Notes under the pieces: model-generated | The model's database searches: none | What the model was told of the DNA's origin: nothing | The model's input: only the letters and a program-made list of their open reading frames with translations | NCBI GenBank assembly: GCA_947449495.1 | Contig: CANFSB010000006.1 | Span: 1-62,506 of the forward strand | Length of the DNA stretch: 62,506 nucleotides | Origin: Pseudomonadota bacterium | GTDB lineage: Bacteria; Pseudomonadota; Gammaproteobacteria; Steroidobacterales; Steroidobacteraceae | Direction: 5' to 3' | Shown: piece after piece, positions 22,722 to 31,939 of the stretch | Layout: each line of letters begins with the position of its first letter | How positions within the stretch are numbered: the stretch's first letter is position 1 | Made by a program: the position numbers and the translations under genes

Positions 22722-22784
22722 TGTCATGGCAACTTACCATGAGCCACTGTCTTATAAACTAGACAGTTGGGAGTGACGCGTCAA
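22722..22784 (-). promoter_or_regulatory. crtE promoter with tandem PpsR/CrtJ sites
   Basis: A perfect TGT-N12-ACA palindrome lies at 22748-22765. A one-mismatch copy (TGT-N12-CCA) lies at 22722-22739, exactly 8 bp away. This is the classical arrangement for the redox- and light-responsive repressor PpsR/CrtJ. A possible promoter on the minus strand, TTGACG (22784-22779), 17 nt, TAGTTT (22761-22756), is overlapped by the perfect site, consistent with repression by occlusion. No ppsR gene is in the window. Confidence 0.7.
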
Positions 22785-23848
22785 CCCCGCTGCGAAACCT
22801 GCCCTCTGCCGGCTGGAATACGCTGTTGGCGCTCCTCGCGCTCAAGACGGGCGAATAACTCCAGCATCCAGTCCACCCGGCTTTGGCTGGCATCGCGCGC
22901 CGAACCGCTTGTGGGGGAATCAGTCTGGCTCGGTGGCACTGCCTCGACCAGGAATCTCACTTCCTCTAGCACCTGCGCATCAAGGGGTTGGCGAGGTGCC
23001 AAAGCGCTTATTGACGCGCGGCCAAGCAATTGCAATTTGCGTGCACCACTAACGCGGGCGCGGCCGCTTACGCTGTCCAAACCGCGCCGCTGCACTTCGT
23101 TACCAATCTCCGCGTACAACAACCGCGCCGCATGCATGCCGGGTCGGCACAGTCGTGGCAACCAGGCGATACCCGCAGAGGCGCGCGCGTACAGAGTATC
23201 GGCCTCATGCAGCAGTCTTTGCACCACACTGCCAATCGCCTCTGTATAAACCGGCTGCTGCAACCAAGCTTCCGTGTCGATACCTGCCTCGTGTAACCAC
23301 TCCTCGGGCAGATACAGGCGCCCTGCCCGCGCGTCTTCGCCTACATCACGGGCAATGTTGGTCAGCTGCATCGCAACGCCCAGATCGCAAGCATGTGAGA
23401 GCACTGCACGATCACGTTGCCCCATCAGCAAGGCCATCATCACGCCGACTGTGCCAGCAACGCGTGCCGCATACGCTTCAAGCTCGGCCAGCGTTTGATA
23501 GCGGCGTACGTTTGCATCCCATTCGAAGCCTTCCAGCAAGGCCTCGGGGATGCTGCGCGGAATAGCATGCTGTGCAACGACGACGGCAAAGGCACGATCG
23601 GCCGCGTGATCTGCCGGTGTACCGGCATAAGCCAGTGAAAGTCGCTGTCGCAGCTGTGCCAGTTCTGCATCGCGGTCGGTGCCGTTGTCGATGGCGTCGT
23701 CGGCCACGCGACAAAATGCATACAGAGCCGTGGCAGGCTCATGAATCGCACGGGGCAACAACCAAGACGCAGCCTGAAAACTGCGCGAGCCATCGGCAAG
23801 CAGTTGCTGGCAGATGCGCAGGTCTGCTGTAGCCACGCCGGGAATCAT
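22781..23848 (-). CDS. crtB: 15-cis-phytoene synthase
   Basis: Condenses two GGPP to phytoene, the first carotenoid step. From the ATG at 23848 it is 355 residues. It shows the squalene/phytoene synthase motifs FCRVADDAIDN (DxxxD) near residue 46 and LTNIARDVGEDARAGRLYLP. The start overlaps the bchO stop (ATGA), so it appears to end the bchI-bchD-bchO-crtB unit rather than pair with crtI, which is not in the window. The C terminus carries a variable tail of about 60 residues. Confidence 0.95.
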   Translation of the reverse strand: MIPGVATADLRICQQLLADGSRSFQAASWLLPRAIHEPATALYAFCRVADDAIDNGTDRDAELAQLRQRLSLAYAGTPADHAADRAFAVVVAQHAIPRSIPEALLEGFEWDANVRRYQTLAELEAYAARVAGTVGVMMALLMGQRDRAVLSHACDLGVAMQLTNIARDVGEDARAGRLYLPEEWLHEAGIDTEAWLQQPVYTEAIGSVVQRLLHEADTLYARASAGIAWLPRLCRPGMHAARLLYAEIGNEVQRRGLDSVSGRARVSGARKLQLLGRASISALAPRQPLDAQVLEEVRFLVEAVPPSQTDSPTSGSARDASQSRVDWMLELFARLEREERQQRIPAGRGQVSQRG

Positions 23849-24738
23849 GAGGCACTGATCGCTGCAGTATGACCGCAGCATTGCAGGATCAAATCGGCCA
23901 CCAGTTGCGGCGCCTCTTCATGTGCCAGGTGACCCAGTTGCGGCAAGCGCACTACGCGCGCATGGCGCAGTAGGACTGCCGTACGATCGGCCTGACCTGG
24001 ATCAACGGTCCGGTCACCCAAGCCCACGACCAAAACAACTGGCGTAGTTAAAGCTGGCAAGTCGCGCCGCAAGCCATCAAGGTCCCAATTCGCCATCATC
24101 TGCAGCACGCCTGCAACATGGGCGGGATGGCGTACCAAGCGCGCGTACCATTCAACGCTGGCAGCATCCAGATGCGAACCGGTGCTATCGATGAGGCGCT
24201 GCACTACACCCGGCCGTTGCGCGCGCGAAGCCAAGAATCCTGCCAACAGCGAGCTGTTGGCCATGAGCTTCGCAACGGGTGCGAACCATACTGTAGACAA
24301 GCCCGACAGCGGCAGCAGTGCGCCATTGAGGCTAATCAGTGCTTGTGGTGCGATGCTGTGATTAAGGCACATTCGCACTAGCACTGCGGCGCCTGCGGAG
24401 TGACCGACAACCCAATCTGGCTGTAGTTGCAGTGCATCTAGTAAGGCTTTGAGCGCGGTAGCGACACCCTGCATCGACATCTGCTGTGCCGGTAACGCAG
24501 GTGTAAATCCATGACCTGGCAAATCCGGTATCAACAACGTGAAGTGCGACATCAACAAGGGCACAACATCACGCCACGAGTGGCTGGATGCGCCACTGCC
24601 ATGCAGCAGCAGCAGCACCGGGCCTTGACCCATACGTTGCACATGCCAGTGAGTGCCACCTGCCGCAATAAACTGGCTTGATTGGCGATGCGGCCAATCA
24701 GCTCCTTCATCACTCCAACGCAGTGCAGCACCATTCAT
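23845..24738 (-). CDS. bchO: alpha/beta hydrolase BchO
   Basis: Alpha/beta-hydrolase fold protein found with magnesium chelatase genes in phototrophs. Its exact substrate is not established. It is 297 residues with oxyanion region LLLLHGSGASSHSWRDV (about 43-59), nucleophile elbow GHSAG and a late His in LPQLGHLAHEEAP. It overlaps bchD upstream and crtB downstream by ATGA, so translation of all three is probably coupled. Confidence 0.93.
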   Translation of the reverse strand: MNGAALRWSDEGADWPHRQSSQFIAAGGTHWHVQRMGQGPVLLLLHGSGASSHSWRDVVPLLMSHFTLLIPDLPGHGFTPALPAQQMSMQGVATALKALLDALQLQPDWVVGHSAGAAVLVRMCLNHSIAPQALISLNGALLPLSGLSTVWFAPVAKLMANSSLLAGFLASRAQRPGVVQRLIDSTGSHLDAASVEWYARLVRHPAHVAGVLQMMANWDLDGLRRDLPALTTPVVLVVGLGDRTVDPGQADRTAVLLRHARVVRLPQLGHLAHEEAPQLVADLILQCCGHTAAISAS

Positions 24739-26594
24739 CGCGCCACAGCCCGATTGTCTGCAGAAAGGCGCGACCTCTGAACGGCGGTGGCCAACACCGA
24801 TGCGTCAGCATGAGGCAGCGGCAGATAAAGTCCTCCAAGAGCGGCGGACAACTGCGCGGCCTGCGGCTGTGGTCGCGGTCCGGTATCAATGACCAGGACG
24901 CGATGTCCACCACTGCGCAGGGCCTTTGCTGCCGACAGCGCCTCTTGCGTGGCTTGCTCGCGATTGCCAACGCCCTCGCGCGTGACATTGCCTCGGCCGT
25001 CCGTGAGCAACACGACTGTAGGGGTGAGGCCTGCCCTGACCAACGAGGCCGCCATGGCTGCGCCGGCATCGATACCAGCTGCCAGCGGGGTGCCGCCTCC
25101 CCCGGGCAATCCGGCCAAACTGCGCCGAGCCCTAACTAGCGAGCGTGTGGGTGGTAACAGTACTTCGGCCGCGCGGCCCCGGAACGCAATCACAGCCACC
25201 TGATCGCGGCGGATATAGCACTGCGCCAACAACAACTCGATGGCGCCTTTTGCCTCTGCCAAACGATGCAGCGCTGCAGAGCCTGATGCATCGATTATAA
25301 AAAGCGTGGCTGTCTCGGACCGCTGCTTGTAGCGGCGTACATGAAAGTCTTCGCTGCGTACTTGTACACGCTCGCGCGCTGACGCCTGTGCGGGTAATGC
25401 GTTGCGACGCAAGCTCTGCCATGGCGCTGCAGCTCGCAATGTATCGACCACACTGAGGCGTTGCCCCAAGCGTGGCACGGCCTGCCTTACGCCTGCAGGA
25501 CGCCCGCGTCGTCGCGACTGTTGCAGCGCACCGCTGCGTCCTTGGCTGCGCTGGCGCATTGCGGCAGCATTGCGAGCCAGCAAGTGCAGTAACAGATCGG
25601 CAGGAATAGCAGCTTGGGCTGCAGCGAGAATCTGCTCCTGCAAAGGCTCTACGCTTTGCGTTTGAACCTCGGGGTCTTGCTGGGGCTGTTCGGCTTCAGT
25701 CTGCGGCGGCGGAGGCGCATCCGGTGGTGGCGCTGGCGGCTGAGGCGGCTCTTGGTCCGCTGATTGCGGCTCTGGAGGAGCCGGCTCTGCAGGAGCGGGT
25801 ATGCGCGTGGCACGCGGGGCCAGCACTAGGCCTGCGGCAAGGCTTGCATCCTCTGACGTCACACTGGCGCGTCCTGCCAACGCAGCACAGATGCGCGCTA
25901 CACGCAGCGCCATCAAGGGCGCACGAATTGAATCAATACCGAAGGCCATCGCTGCTGCGCACAGGGCTTCAACAATCTCCGGTGGCGACTGAACAGACTT
26001 GAGCTTATGCCGTGCGCTGGCAATGCAGCGCTCATCTAGTGTTGGCGCCTCAAAATCATCCAAACCAATGTTGGAGAGGTCGAGCAGCAGCGGTAGTCTT
26101 TGCAGCAAGGCGTTTGGCAACTGTTCGTCGTCGCCGAAGCTCTCGTCCAGTGCTACACAGGCGATGCGCGCCTGCACGGTTGCAGCAAAACCATCGCGTT
26201 CCAAGCGAAACCCACCGTGGTCTAATACCGCAGCAAGTCGCGCTGCCGTTGCGGCTTCGATGCGCTCTGCCATCGCTAGTAGGACTATGCCGCCGTCGGT
26301 CTCGCGCAGCAGGCCGGCTTGCACCATAGGGCTGCCAGCACGCAATGTCGCTGCAAGGTCTAACCCCCCTAGCAGACGCTCATCAGTAATGGTCGCAGGC
26401 ATGCGACGCCAGGGTGTGTGTGCAGGCAGAGCCGATTGTAGAGCCTGCAGCCATTCGTCGCGCACCGGCCCCGCTGCGCAGCGCAACACAGCACCGCCGA
26501 CTTCTACCGGGTCCACTGCCAGGATGCGCAATGCATCACAGGCCAGCTCCCAACTGCGGCGACCGCCACGCTGATTGGTCTGCGCGCCGCTCAT
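24735..26594 (-). CDS. bchD: magnesium chelatase subunit D
   Basis: Adaptor subunit that joins the BchI AAA+ ring to BchH. The 619 residues comprise an N-terminal AAA+-like domain (to about 260, without a clear P-loop), a Pro/Gln/Glu-rich linker (about 266-315) and a C-terminal integrin I (VWA) domain. The MIDAS motif DASGS lies near residue 435 and TDGRGN further on. It starts 1 nt after the bchI stop and overlaps bchO. Confidence 0.96.
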   Translation of the reverse strand: MSGAQTNQRGGRRSWELACDALRILAVDPVEVGGAVLRCAAGPVRDEWLQALQSALPAHTPWRRMPATITDERLLGGLDLAATLRAGSPMVQAGLLRETDGGIVLLAMAERIEAATAARLAAVLDHGGFRLERDGFAATVQARIACVALDESFGDDEQLPNALLQRLPLLLDLSNIGLDDFEAPTLDERCIASARHKLKSVQSPPEIVEALCAAAMAFGIDSIRAPLMALRVARICAALAGRASVTSEDASLAAGLVLAPRATRIPAPAEPAPPEPQSADQEPPQPPAPPPDAPPPPQTEAEQPQQDPEVQTQSVEPLQEQILAAAQAAIPADLLLHLLARNAAAMRQRSQGRSGALQQSRRRGRPAGVRQAVPRLGQRLSVVDTLRAAAPWQSLRRNALPAQASARERVQVRSEDFHVRRYKQRSETATLFIIDASGSAALHRLAEAKGAIELLLAQCYIRRDQVAVIAFRGRAAEVLLPPTRSLVRARRSLAGLPGGGGTPLAAGIDAGAAMAASLVRAGLTPTVVLLTDGRGNVTREGVGNREQATQEALSAAKALRSGGHRVLVIDTGPRPQPQAAQLSAALGGLYLPLPHADASVLATAVQRSRLSADNRAVAR

Positions 26595-26595
26595 A

Positions 26596-27621
26596 TCAGG
26601 CGCCGAAGGTGTCCTCTACGGCACGTTCGACGCGCTGCGTCGCATCGGTGTCGTCGAGCGGATTGCGGCGCAAGCGATGTCGCAATGCGGGACCGGCAAC
26701 ACGCTTCAAGTGTGAATCACTGACGACGCCGTTGCCCTCAAAACAGGCCAATGCACGCGCTGCACGAATCAGCGTCAGCTCACCTCGCAAACCATCGGTC
26801 TTAAGCTCAATGCACAACTGTGCGGCGCGCTCCAACGCAGCCACTGGCACATCCACTGTGGCCAGTCGTTCACGCGCCTTGAGCAGTTTGCGTTGTAATT
26901 GCGACTGCGCAGATTTCCAGTTCTCCAGAAAAGCGTTGGCATCACGCTCGAAAGCATCGCGGCGGCGCACCACCTCGACACGCGTTTGCAGGTCGGTGGG
27001 CGTGCGCACATCAACTGACAAGCCAAAGCGATCGAGTAACTGCGGCCGCAACTCGCCCTCCTCCGGGTTGCCGCTGCCGACAATCACAAAGCGAGCCGGG
27101 TGGCGCACACTAAGTCCTTCACGTTCGACTACATTTTCGCCAGATGCGGCGACGTCGATAAGCAGATCGACCAGATGATCTTCGAGCAGATTCACCTCGT
27201 CGATATAGAGAAAGCCGCGGTTGGCTTGCGCCAGCAGACCGGGCGAAAAATGCTTTTCGCCGCGTGACAGCGCGCGCTCCAGATCCAGTGCGCCGACGAC
27301 TCGATCCTCGGTGGCACCCAAGGGCAGGTCTACCACCGGTACGACAGTTTTCTCAGTGGGAAGTTTGCCCTCGGCAGCGCGCACACGGCAGCGTTCACAC
27401 AAGCGACGGTTATCGTCGGGGTCGCAGCGATAGACACAGTGGCGCACGGCACGGATGGGCGGTAGCAGCGCGGCCAGAGCACGAACGGCGGTGGATTTGC
27501 CGGTTCCCCGATCTCCGAAAACAAGCACTCCGCCGATGCCTGGATCGACAGCGGCGCATAGCAGCGCGAGTTTCATCTCGTCCTGGGCCACGATGGCGCA
27601 GAACGGGTAGACACTGGACAT
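26596..27621 (-). CDS. bchI: magnesium chelatase ATPase subunit I
   Basis: AAA+ ATPase that powers Mg2+ insertion. It has Walker A GDRGTGKST (about 36-44), Walker B GFLYIDEVNLL and sensor region VGSGNPEEGELRPQLLDRFG. I favour the ATG at 27621 (341 residues), because AGGGG lies 9 nt upstream; ATGs at 27627 and 27663 are alternatives. It is followed by bchD with a 1-nt gap. Confidence 0.96.
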   Translation of the reverse strand: MSSVYPFCAIVAQDEMKLALLCAAVDPGIGGVLVFGDRGTGKSTAVRALAALLPPIRAVRHCVYRCDPDDNRRLCERCRVRAAEGKLPTEKTVVPVVDLPLGATEDRVVGALDLERALSRGEKHFSPGLLAQANRGFLYIDEVNLLEDHLVDLLIDVAASGENVVEREGLSVRHPARFVIVGSGNPEEGELRPQLLDRFGLSVDVRTPTDLQTRVEVVRRRDAFERDANAFLENWKSAQSQLQRKLLKARERLATVDVPVAALERAAQLCIELKTDGLRGELTLIRAARALACFEGNGVVSDSHLKRVAGPALRHRLRRNPLDDTDATQRVERAVEDTFGA

Positions 27622-27650
27622 CAACATCGACCCCTGGAGTCTGGGAACGA

Positions 27651-27708
27651 TGTACTGCACCAAGTTACGGCCTCGGTGTCAACGAGACCGGTCACTTGGA
27701 GTGTCAAC
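27651..27708 (-). promoter_or_regulatory. bchI upstream region with GTGTCAAC direct repeats
   Basis: The 89-nt gap between the cytochrome gene and bchI carries a direct repeat GTGTCAAC at 27676-27683 and 27701-27708, that is TTGACA twice on the minus strand. A weak PpsR-like element (TGT-N12-TCA) lies at 27677-27694. A TGT at 27651 has the 26-bp spacing seen at crtE and bchC, but its second half does not fit. It probably holds the bchI promoter; I see no convincing -10. Confidence 0.3.
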
Positions 27709-27710
27709 TA

Positions 27711-28289
27711 TTATTTCGGCGGTGCGGTAGCCTTGGGATACCAGAAGCGCGTGTGGCAGGTCTCGCAGGCCTCATCAAGAGCGCCGCCAGCCTCCAGCAG
27801 TGCGTCGACGTTACGAGCATCGATGGCCTTGATGGACGTGACAGCAGTGTCTTGCATGACTTTGGCAAAGCCGTTGAAGGCCGCGCGGTTGGCATTGATC
27901 TCGGCCAGGCTCTGTTCCGGAGTGAGGTCTCCCTCACCCGGCGGGTTCTCGAGGGATTGACCAGGCCGTGCGACCACGCGCCCCTCAATCATCAGCAAAT
28001 TGCCCATCTCTGCCAGCATCACCGCATGCATTCGCAGCTTTGCCCAATCCGCGTCGGTCTGGGGGATCTTATCTACAGGACCTTTAGCAGTGCTCTCTGT
28101 ACCAACGGCATCCCAGAGCGCATCGGCGGCGGCATCTACGGGGCCCGCCATGAGATCGAGGACACTGGCCTGCGGTTGCTGCACAAATGCCGCCACTGCA
28201 GTGCTCGGTGGCGCTGGTGGTTTGGCACACGCCGCCAGCACAGCCAAGGGCAGTGCCAGCAGCAGGCCATGCAGTCTATTGAGTTTCAT
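27711..28289 (-). CDS. cytochrome c'-like haem lipoprotein
   Basis: Predicted periplasmic lipoprotein of 192 residues from the ATG at 28289. The signal ends in a lipobox (LAACAKPP). A helical body is followed by one C-terminal haem site CETCHTRFWYP, the haem position typical of cytochrome c' (PF01322-type) proteins. It lies upstream of bchI on the same strand, separated by a promoter-like gap. It could be an electron carrier or a gas-binding cytochrome; the sequence alone does not decide. Confidence 0.75.
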   Translation of the reverse strand: MKLNRLHGLLLALPLAVLAACAKPPAPPSTAVAAFVQQPQASVLDLMAGPVDAAADALWDAVGTESTAKGPVDKIPQTDADWAKLRMHAVMLAEMGNLLMIEGRVVARPGQSLENPPGEGDLTPEQSLAEINANRAAFNGFAKVMQDTAVTSIKAIDARNVDALLEAGGALDEACETCHTRFWYPKATAPPK

Positions 28290-28309
28290 AATGGACTCCG
28301 TAGCCCTGG

Positions 28310-29188
28310 TCAGACCAGGGCGGTTTTGAACAAGGCCAGCATGCGGGCCCAAGCCTTTTCGGCCTGGACCTGGTTGTAGACCTGACTGTCGAGTGCGCAC
28401 CAGCCGTGCATGGCACCCGTATACACCTCAATTTCCGCAGGCAGTTTGGCCTTCGCATAGGCCTCACGCAGCAGGTCCTTAGCGTCCGGTTGGCTCTTAT
28501 CGTCGTTTTCTGCGATAGCGAACAAATACTGAGCCTTCATCTTGGGAACCAACAGATGCGGGCTATCGGCTGCGGCAGATGCCAGATTGGCGCCGTGGAA
28601 TGACGCGCCCGCGCCGACGCGATCCGGATGTGCTGCGGCAGTACGCATGGTTAACGGACCGCCCATGCAATAGCCGGTCGTAGCCATCTTGCGCTTGGTG
28701 TCAGTTGCCGCCTGCGTGTCGAGCCAGCTGATGAATGCTTTGGCATCCACTGCCGTAGTAGTCGCGTTGAGCGACCCCATCTGAGCCATCAGTGTTGTGC
28801 GCACGGCAGGATTAGAAAAGTCGGCACCCTCTGGCGAAGTGGGCGCTTTCTGCAAGCGATAGAACGGATTGATAACGAGCACGGTGTAGCCCGACTCGGC
28901 CAAGCGCTTGCCCATCTGCCGAAATGCACCACGCAGACCGAAAATGTCGGGCCAGATGAGCACTGCGGGATGCTTTCCGGTAGTCGGGTGAACAAAGTAT
29001 GCATCGCAGGTGCCATCAGCGGTCTTGATGGTCACTTCGCTCTCTTTGACTTCAGCAGCATTGGCAACTGCCGGTAGCATCGACACGAAACCTGCACCGA
29101 GACCCAACGCCCCAAACTGTCGGCGCGAGATGCCCTGCGATTGGTTTGAGTAATCGAGCGCATCGTTCATCGTGTCTTGATCGCACAT
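28310..29188 (-). CDS. Tat-exported dienelactone hydrolase family protein
   Basis: Alpha/beta-hydrolase of the dienelactone hydrolase family, 292 residues from the ATG at 29188. A twin-arginine signal SRRQFGALGLGAGF (about 21-34) ends near AVANAAE, so it should be exported folded. The Cys nucleophile is in TGYCMGG (about C174), an acidic residue lies in AENDD and the His in MHGWC completes the triad. Substrate unknown. It ends 20 nt before the cytochrome gene and may be transcribed with it. Confidence 0.85.
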   Translation of the reverse strand: MCDQDTMNDALDYSNQSQGISRRQFGALGLGAGFVSMLPAVANAAEVKESEVTIKTADGTCDAYFVHPTTGKHPAVLIWPDIFGLRGAFRQMGKRLAESGYTVLVINPFYRLQKAPTSPEGADFSNPAVRTTLMAQMGSLNATTTAVDAKAFISWLDTQAATDTKRKMATTGYCMGGPLTMRTAAAHPDRVGAGASFHGANLASAAADSPHLLVPKMKAQYLFAIAENDDKSQPDAKDLLREAYAKAKLPAEIEVYTGAMHGWCALDSQVYNQVQAEKAWARMLALFKTALV

Positions 29189-29347
29189 GGATGAGGTCCC
29201 CTGTTGTTGTCTGACTGCGGCAAATGCCGTATCTAGAGATGGTGCGCCGACTAGGCAGGGCGCCGCAAGGGTGGACGCTTTGATGTACACAATTGCTCCA
29301 CGGTCAGGGCGCTTGATGGGGCCGGCAATCAGACGGAGAGGACGACG

Positions 29348-30577
29348 ATGATCAGACAGAGTTTGGGTATTGCTGCCATGGCAGCGCTGCTATCAGGCTG
29401 CGGTGGCGGCGGTACGAGTGGTGGTGGATCGGGCGGTAGCGGATCTGGCGGCGGCACCACAGTGACCGCCCCTGGCGCGCCAACTGCCCTGGTAGCCACC
29501 GCGGGCAATGCGTCGATCAGTCTGGCCTTTACTGCCCCGGCTTCCAACGGCGGTGCCAGCATCACCGGTTATACGGGTAGCTGCGTGGCCGCCCCTTCCA
29601 CGGTGACGGCAACTGCGGTAGCCGCGCCGATCAGCGTCAGTGGTCTTGTCAACGGCACTAGTTATTCATGCACCGTGGTCGCCACTAACTCCGCAGGTGC
29701 GGGCCCGGCAAGTGCGGCAGCCAGTGCTACACCCAGCGCATCGTCCGCCGCAGTCACCACCGCAGGCATTGCTTGTCCGCTGAGCTACAGCGCGTTCAAC
29801 AGCAGCGCCAAGGTCAATGCCACCAGTCAGTCCAGTTGGACTTGCAGCGGATCGCTGCGGCAGATGACCAGCAACGGCATCCCAGATCACCCTGTCACCG
29901 ACGGCAACTTTGCTACGGCCATCTCGGTGCAAAACGTCAGCACCAGCATGCGACTGCAACCGACCAACAGCGGCAGTCAGACCAGCGGTGCAGGCAACGT
30001 GGGCTTTGTCATCAATGGTGTGAAGCTCGATCCGGGTACGGCCGGCACTTGCGCTGCCACCGCCACGGGCACGGCCCCTGGCCAAGGTTGTGTGGCCATC
30101 GCGGGTAATGATCCGTGGCGCATTGAGGCACTGGGTGGTGCTTTTACGTTTGGCACAGACTCCAGCAACGCACACGTGCAACCCACCGGCGACTATCACT
30201 ATCACGGTATGCCTGAGGGCTACATCACACGGCTGAACAAAGGCCAAGCCGTGACGCTGGTTGCCTGGGCCAAAGATGGCTTTCCGATCTATGCACGCTA
30301 TGGCTATACCAACGCCACTGATGCCACCTCTGCTATCAAGGTGCTGCGCGGTAGCTTCCAGAAAAAAGCCACGCCCGATGCAGGTCGTCCATCTAACACC
30401 ACCATCTTTCCGATGGGCACATTTACGCAGGATTATGAGTACGTGGCCGGGTCAGGTGATCTGGATGAATGCAACGGACGTTTTGGCGTAACGCCGGAGT
30501 TTCCCAGTGGTATCTACCACTACTACATCACCGACACGTATCCGTTTATCCAGCGCTGTGTGAAGGGACCTTTGTAA
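29348..30577 (+). CDS. YHYH-domain lipoprotein with fibronectin type III domain
   Basis: Secreted or surface lipoprotein of 409 residues. It has a signal with lipobox LLSGC, a Gly/Ser-rich spacer, a fibronectin type III domain at about 35-130, and a C-terminal YHYH domain marked by GDYHYHGMPEGYI near residue 280 and a second GIYHYYITD near the end. YHYH domains are often metal-associated, but their function is unclear. It is transcribed divergently from the Tat hydrolase across about 160 nt. Confidence 0.82.
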   Translation: MIRQSLGIAAMAALLSGCGGGGTSGGGSGGSGSGGGTTVTAPGAPTALVATAGNASISLAFTAPASNGGASITGYTGSCVAAPSTVTATAVAAPISVSGLVNGTSYSCTVVATNSAGAGPASAAASATPSASSAAVTTAGIACPLSYSAFNSSAKVNATSQSSWTCSGSLRQMTSNGIPDHPVTDGNFATAISVQNVSTSMRLQPTNSGSQTSGAGNVGFVINGVKLDPGTAGTCAATATGTAPGQGCVAIAGNDPWRIEALGGAFTFGTDSSNAHVQPTGDYHYHGMPEGYITRLNKGQAVTLVAWAKDGFPIYARYGYTNATDATSAIKVLRGSFQKKATPDAGRPSNTTIFPMGTFTQDYEYVAGSGDLDECNGRFGVTPEFPSGIYHYYITDTYPFIQRCVKGPL

Positions 30578-30602
30578 GGGTCAGCGCGCTGGTCATGACA
30601 AC

Positions 30603-31403
30603 TTAGAATAGTTTGGCCAACGGTAGCGTGGCACCGACAAACACAGACCAGGACGGACCGTTACCGCCCAACGCATGGGCGACACCGGCGTCCAAGGTCA
30701 ACGCACTTAACGGGTTGTAGCTTGCGGCCAGCAGCCATTGCCGCGCATTTGCTGCGCCCGCCTGATGCAGTCCCGAGAGTTCACCGGCCAGACCCCAGCC
30801 GCCGCCCAGGTCGTGTGACAGGGATGCGGCCCAGGCCCATTGCTGCCTTTCAGACCCCGCGTCGGTCTGTCCTGTGTGGGTGAGCGCCAGATTGATGTCG
30901 GTATGCCAGTGACTGGCAAAGTCACTGCTGTAGATGCCATTAACCGTGTAGTCGCTGCCGCCACTGCCGCTGTGTAAGCCGTTCCTTCCCGTGGGCAGAT
31001 TGGCGCCGAATTCGAGGCCCAGTGCCGATGTGTCGTCCAGGGCAAAGCGGCGCTTGATCACCAGAGACGTATCGCCAAACCCAGTTGCGCGGGCACCAAA
31101 GTCTCCCGGTGCGCGCACCAGCAGCTCACCGCCAATGCGCACGCCCCAGTCCGGTGTCAGTGCCAGCTTGACGCTATAAGGCAGGCTGTCACGACGGCTA
31201 CTGTCAGGGTTGCCCAGACTCTGCAGACCGGTCTCCAGTTCCAGCCAACCCGGTGTCGACAGGTTGGCCGGGGTGGAGACCGTAGGACGATAGGGTGTGA
31301 CAACATAAGCGTCATCGTCGGCAGCAACTGCCAGGTTGAGCGTTGCAAGCAGACACAGTGCAGCCGCGGTGCAGCACTTCGGTTTGTAGAACGATTGGTT
31401 CAT
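30603..31403 (-). CDS. outer-membrane beta-barrel protein (phenol-degradation MetA-like/transporter)
   Basis: Predicted exported protein of 266 residues with a signal peptide cleaved near AVAADDD and many short amphipathic beta strands. It resembles the putative MetA-pathway-of-phenol-degradation/outer-membrane channel family (PF13557). Supporting stretches are FGDTSLVIKRRF, GLEFGANLPTG and the final VFVGATLPLAKLF, ending in Phe like a barrel protein. I start at ATG 31403; the longer frame runs into tRNA-Pro. Real substrate unknown. Confidence 0.7.
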   Translation of the reverse strand: MNQSFYKPKCCTAAALCLLATLNLAVAADDDAYVVTPYRPTVSTPANLSTPGWLELETGLQSLGNPDSSRRDSLPYSVKLALTPDWGVRIGGELLVRAPGDFGARATGFGDTSLVIKRRFALDDTSALGLEFGANLPTGRNGLHSGSGGSDYTVNGIYSSDFASHWHTDINLALTHTGQTDAGSERQQWAWAASLSHDLGGGWGLAGELSGLHQAGAANARQWLLAASYNPLSALTLDAGVAHALGGNGPSWSVFVGATLPLAKLF

Positions 31404-31447
31404 GGTGAGTTCCGCGTTGATCACACGGTTGTTGTTTGCTGAGAAAG

Positions 31448-31525
<78 letters not shown>

Positions 31526-31582
31526 ACCGGAGCAATCAACAAACACCGCAGCAGGGAATTGGCTGCGGATGCGTACTCTACA

Positions 31583-31939
31583 TCAGCGGCGCAGGATCTT
31601 CAGTATTTCCTCAAGCTCATTGCGCAATTGACGCACGATCTGTTGGCTCTGGCTGGTGTCACTGCGAGCCTCCTCGCCAGTGAGCTTGAGACGAGCACCA
31701 CCGATGGTGAAGCCCTCTTCATAAAGCAGGCTGCGTATCTGTCGGATGATGATCACATCCTGACGCTGATAGTAACGACGGTTACCGCGGCGCTTGACCG
31801 GTTTGAGTTGCGGAAACTCTTGCTCCCAATAACGCAGCACATGCGGTTTGACCGCGCACAACTCGCCGACCTCACCGATGGTGAAGTAGCGCTTGCCCGG
31901 TATGACCGGTAGCTCGTTATTGTTCCGGGGTTCCAGCAT
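31583..31939 (-). CDS. MerR-family transcriptional regulator
   Basis: Small DNA-binding protein of 118 residues. The MerR-type winged helix [28 protein letters not shown] lies at about 18-45, followed by the wing [10 protein letters not shown] and a C-terminal helical coil. It lacks a cysteine-based effector domain, so no metal-sensing role is suggested. It overlaps the end of ihfA by 23 nt; this ihfA-merR pair after pheT is common in Beta- and Gammaproteobacteria, but its target is unknown. Confidence 0.9.
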   Translation of the reverse strand: MLEPRNNNELPVIPGKRYFTIGEVGELCAVKPHVLRYWEQEFPQLKPVKRRGNRRYYQRQDVIIIRQIRSLLYEEGFTIGGARLKLTGEEARSDTSQSQQIVRQLRNELEEILKILRR

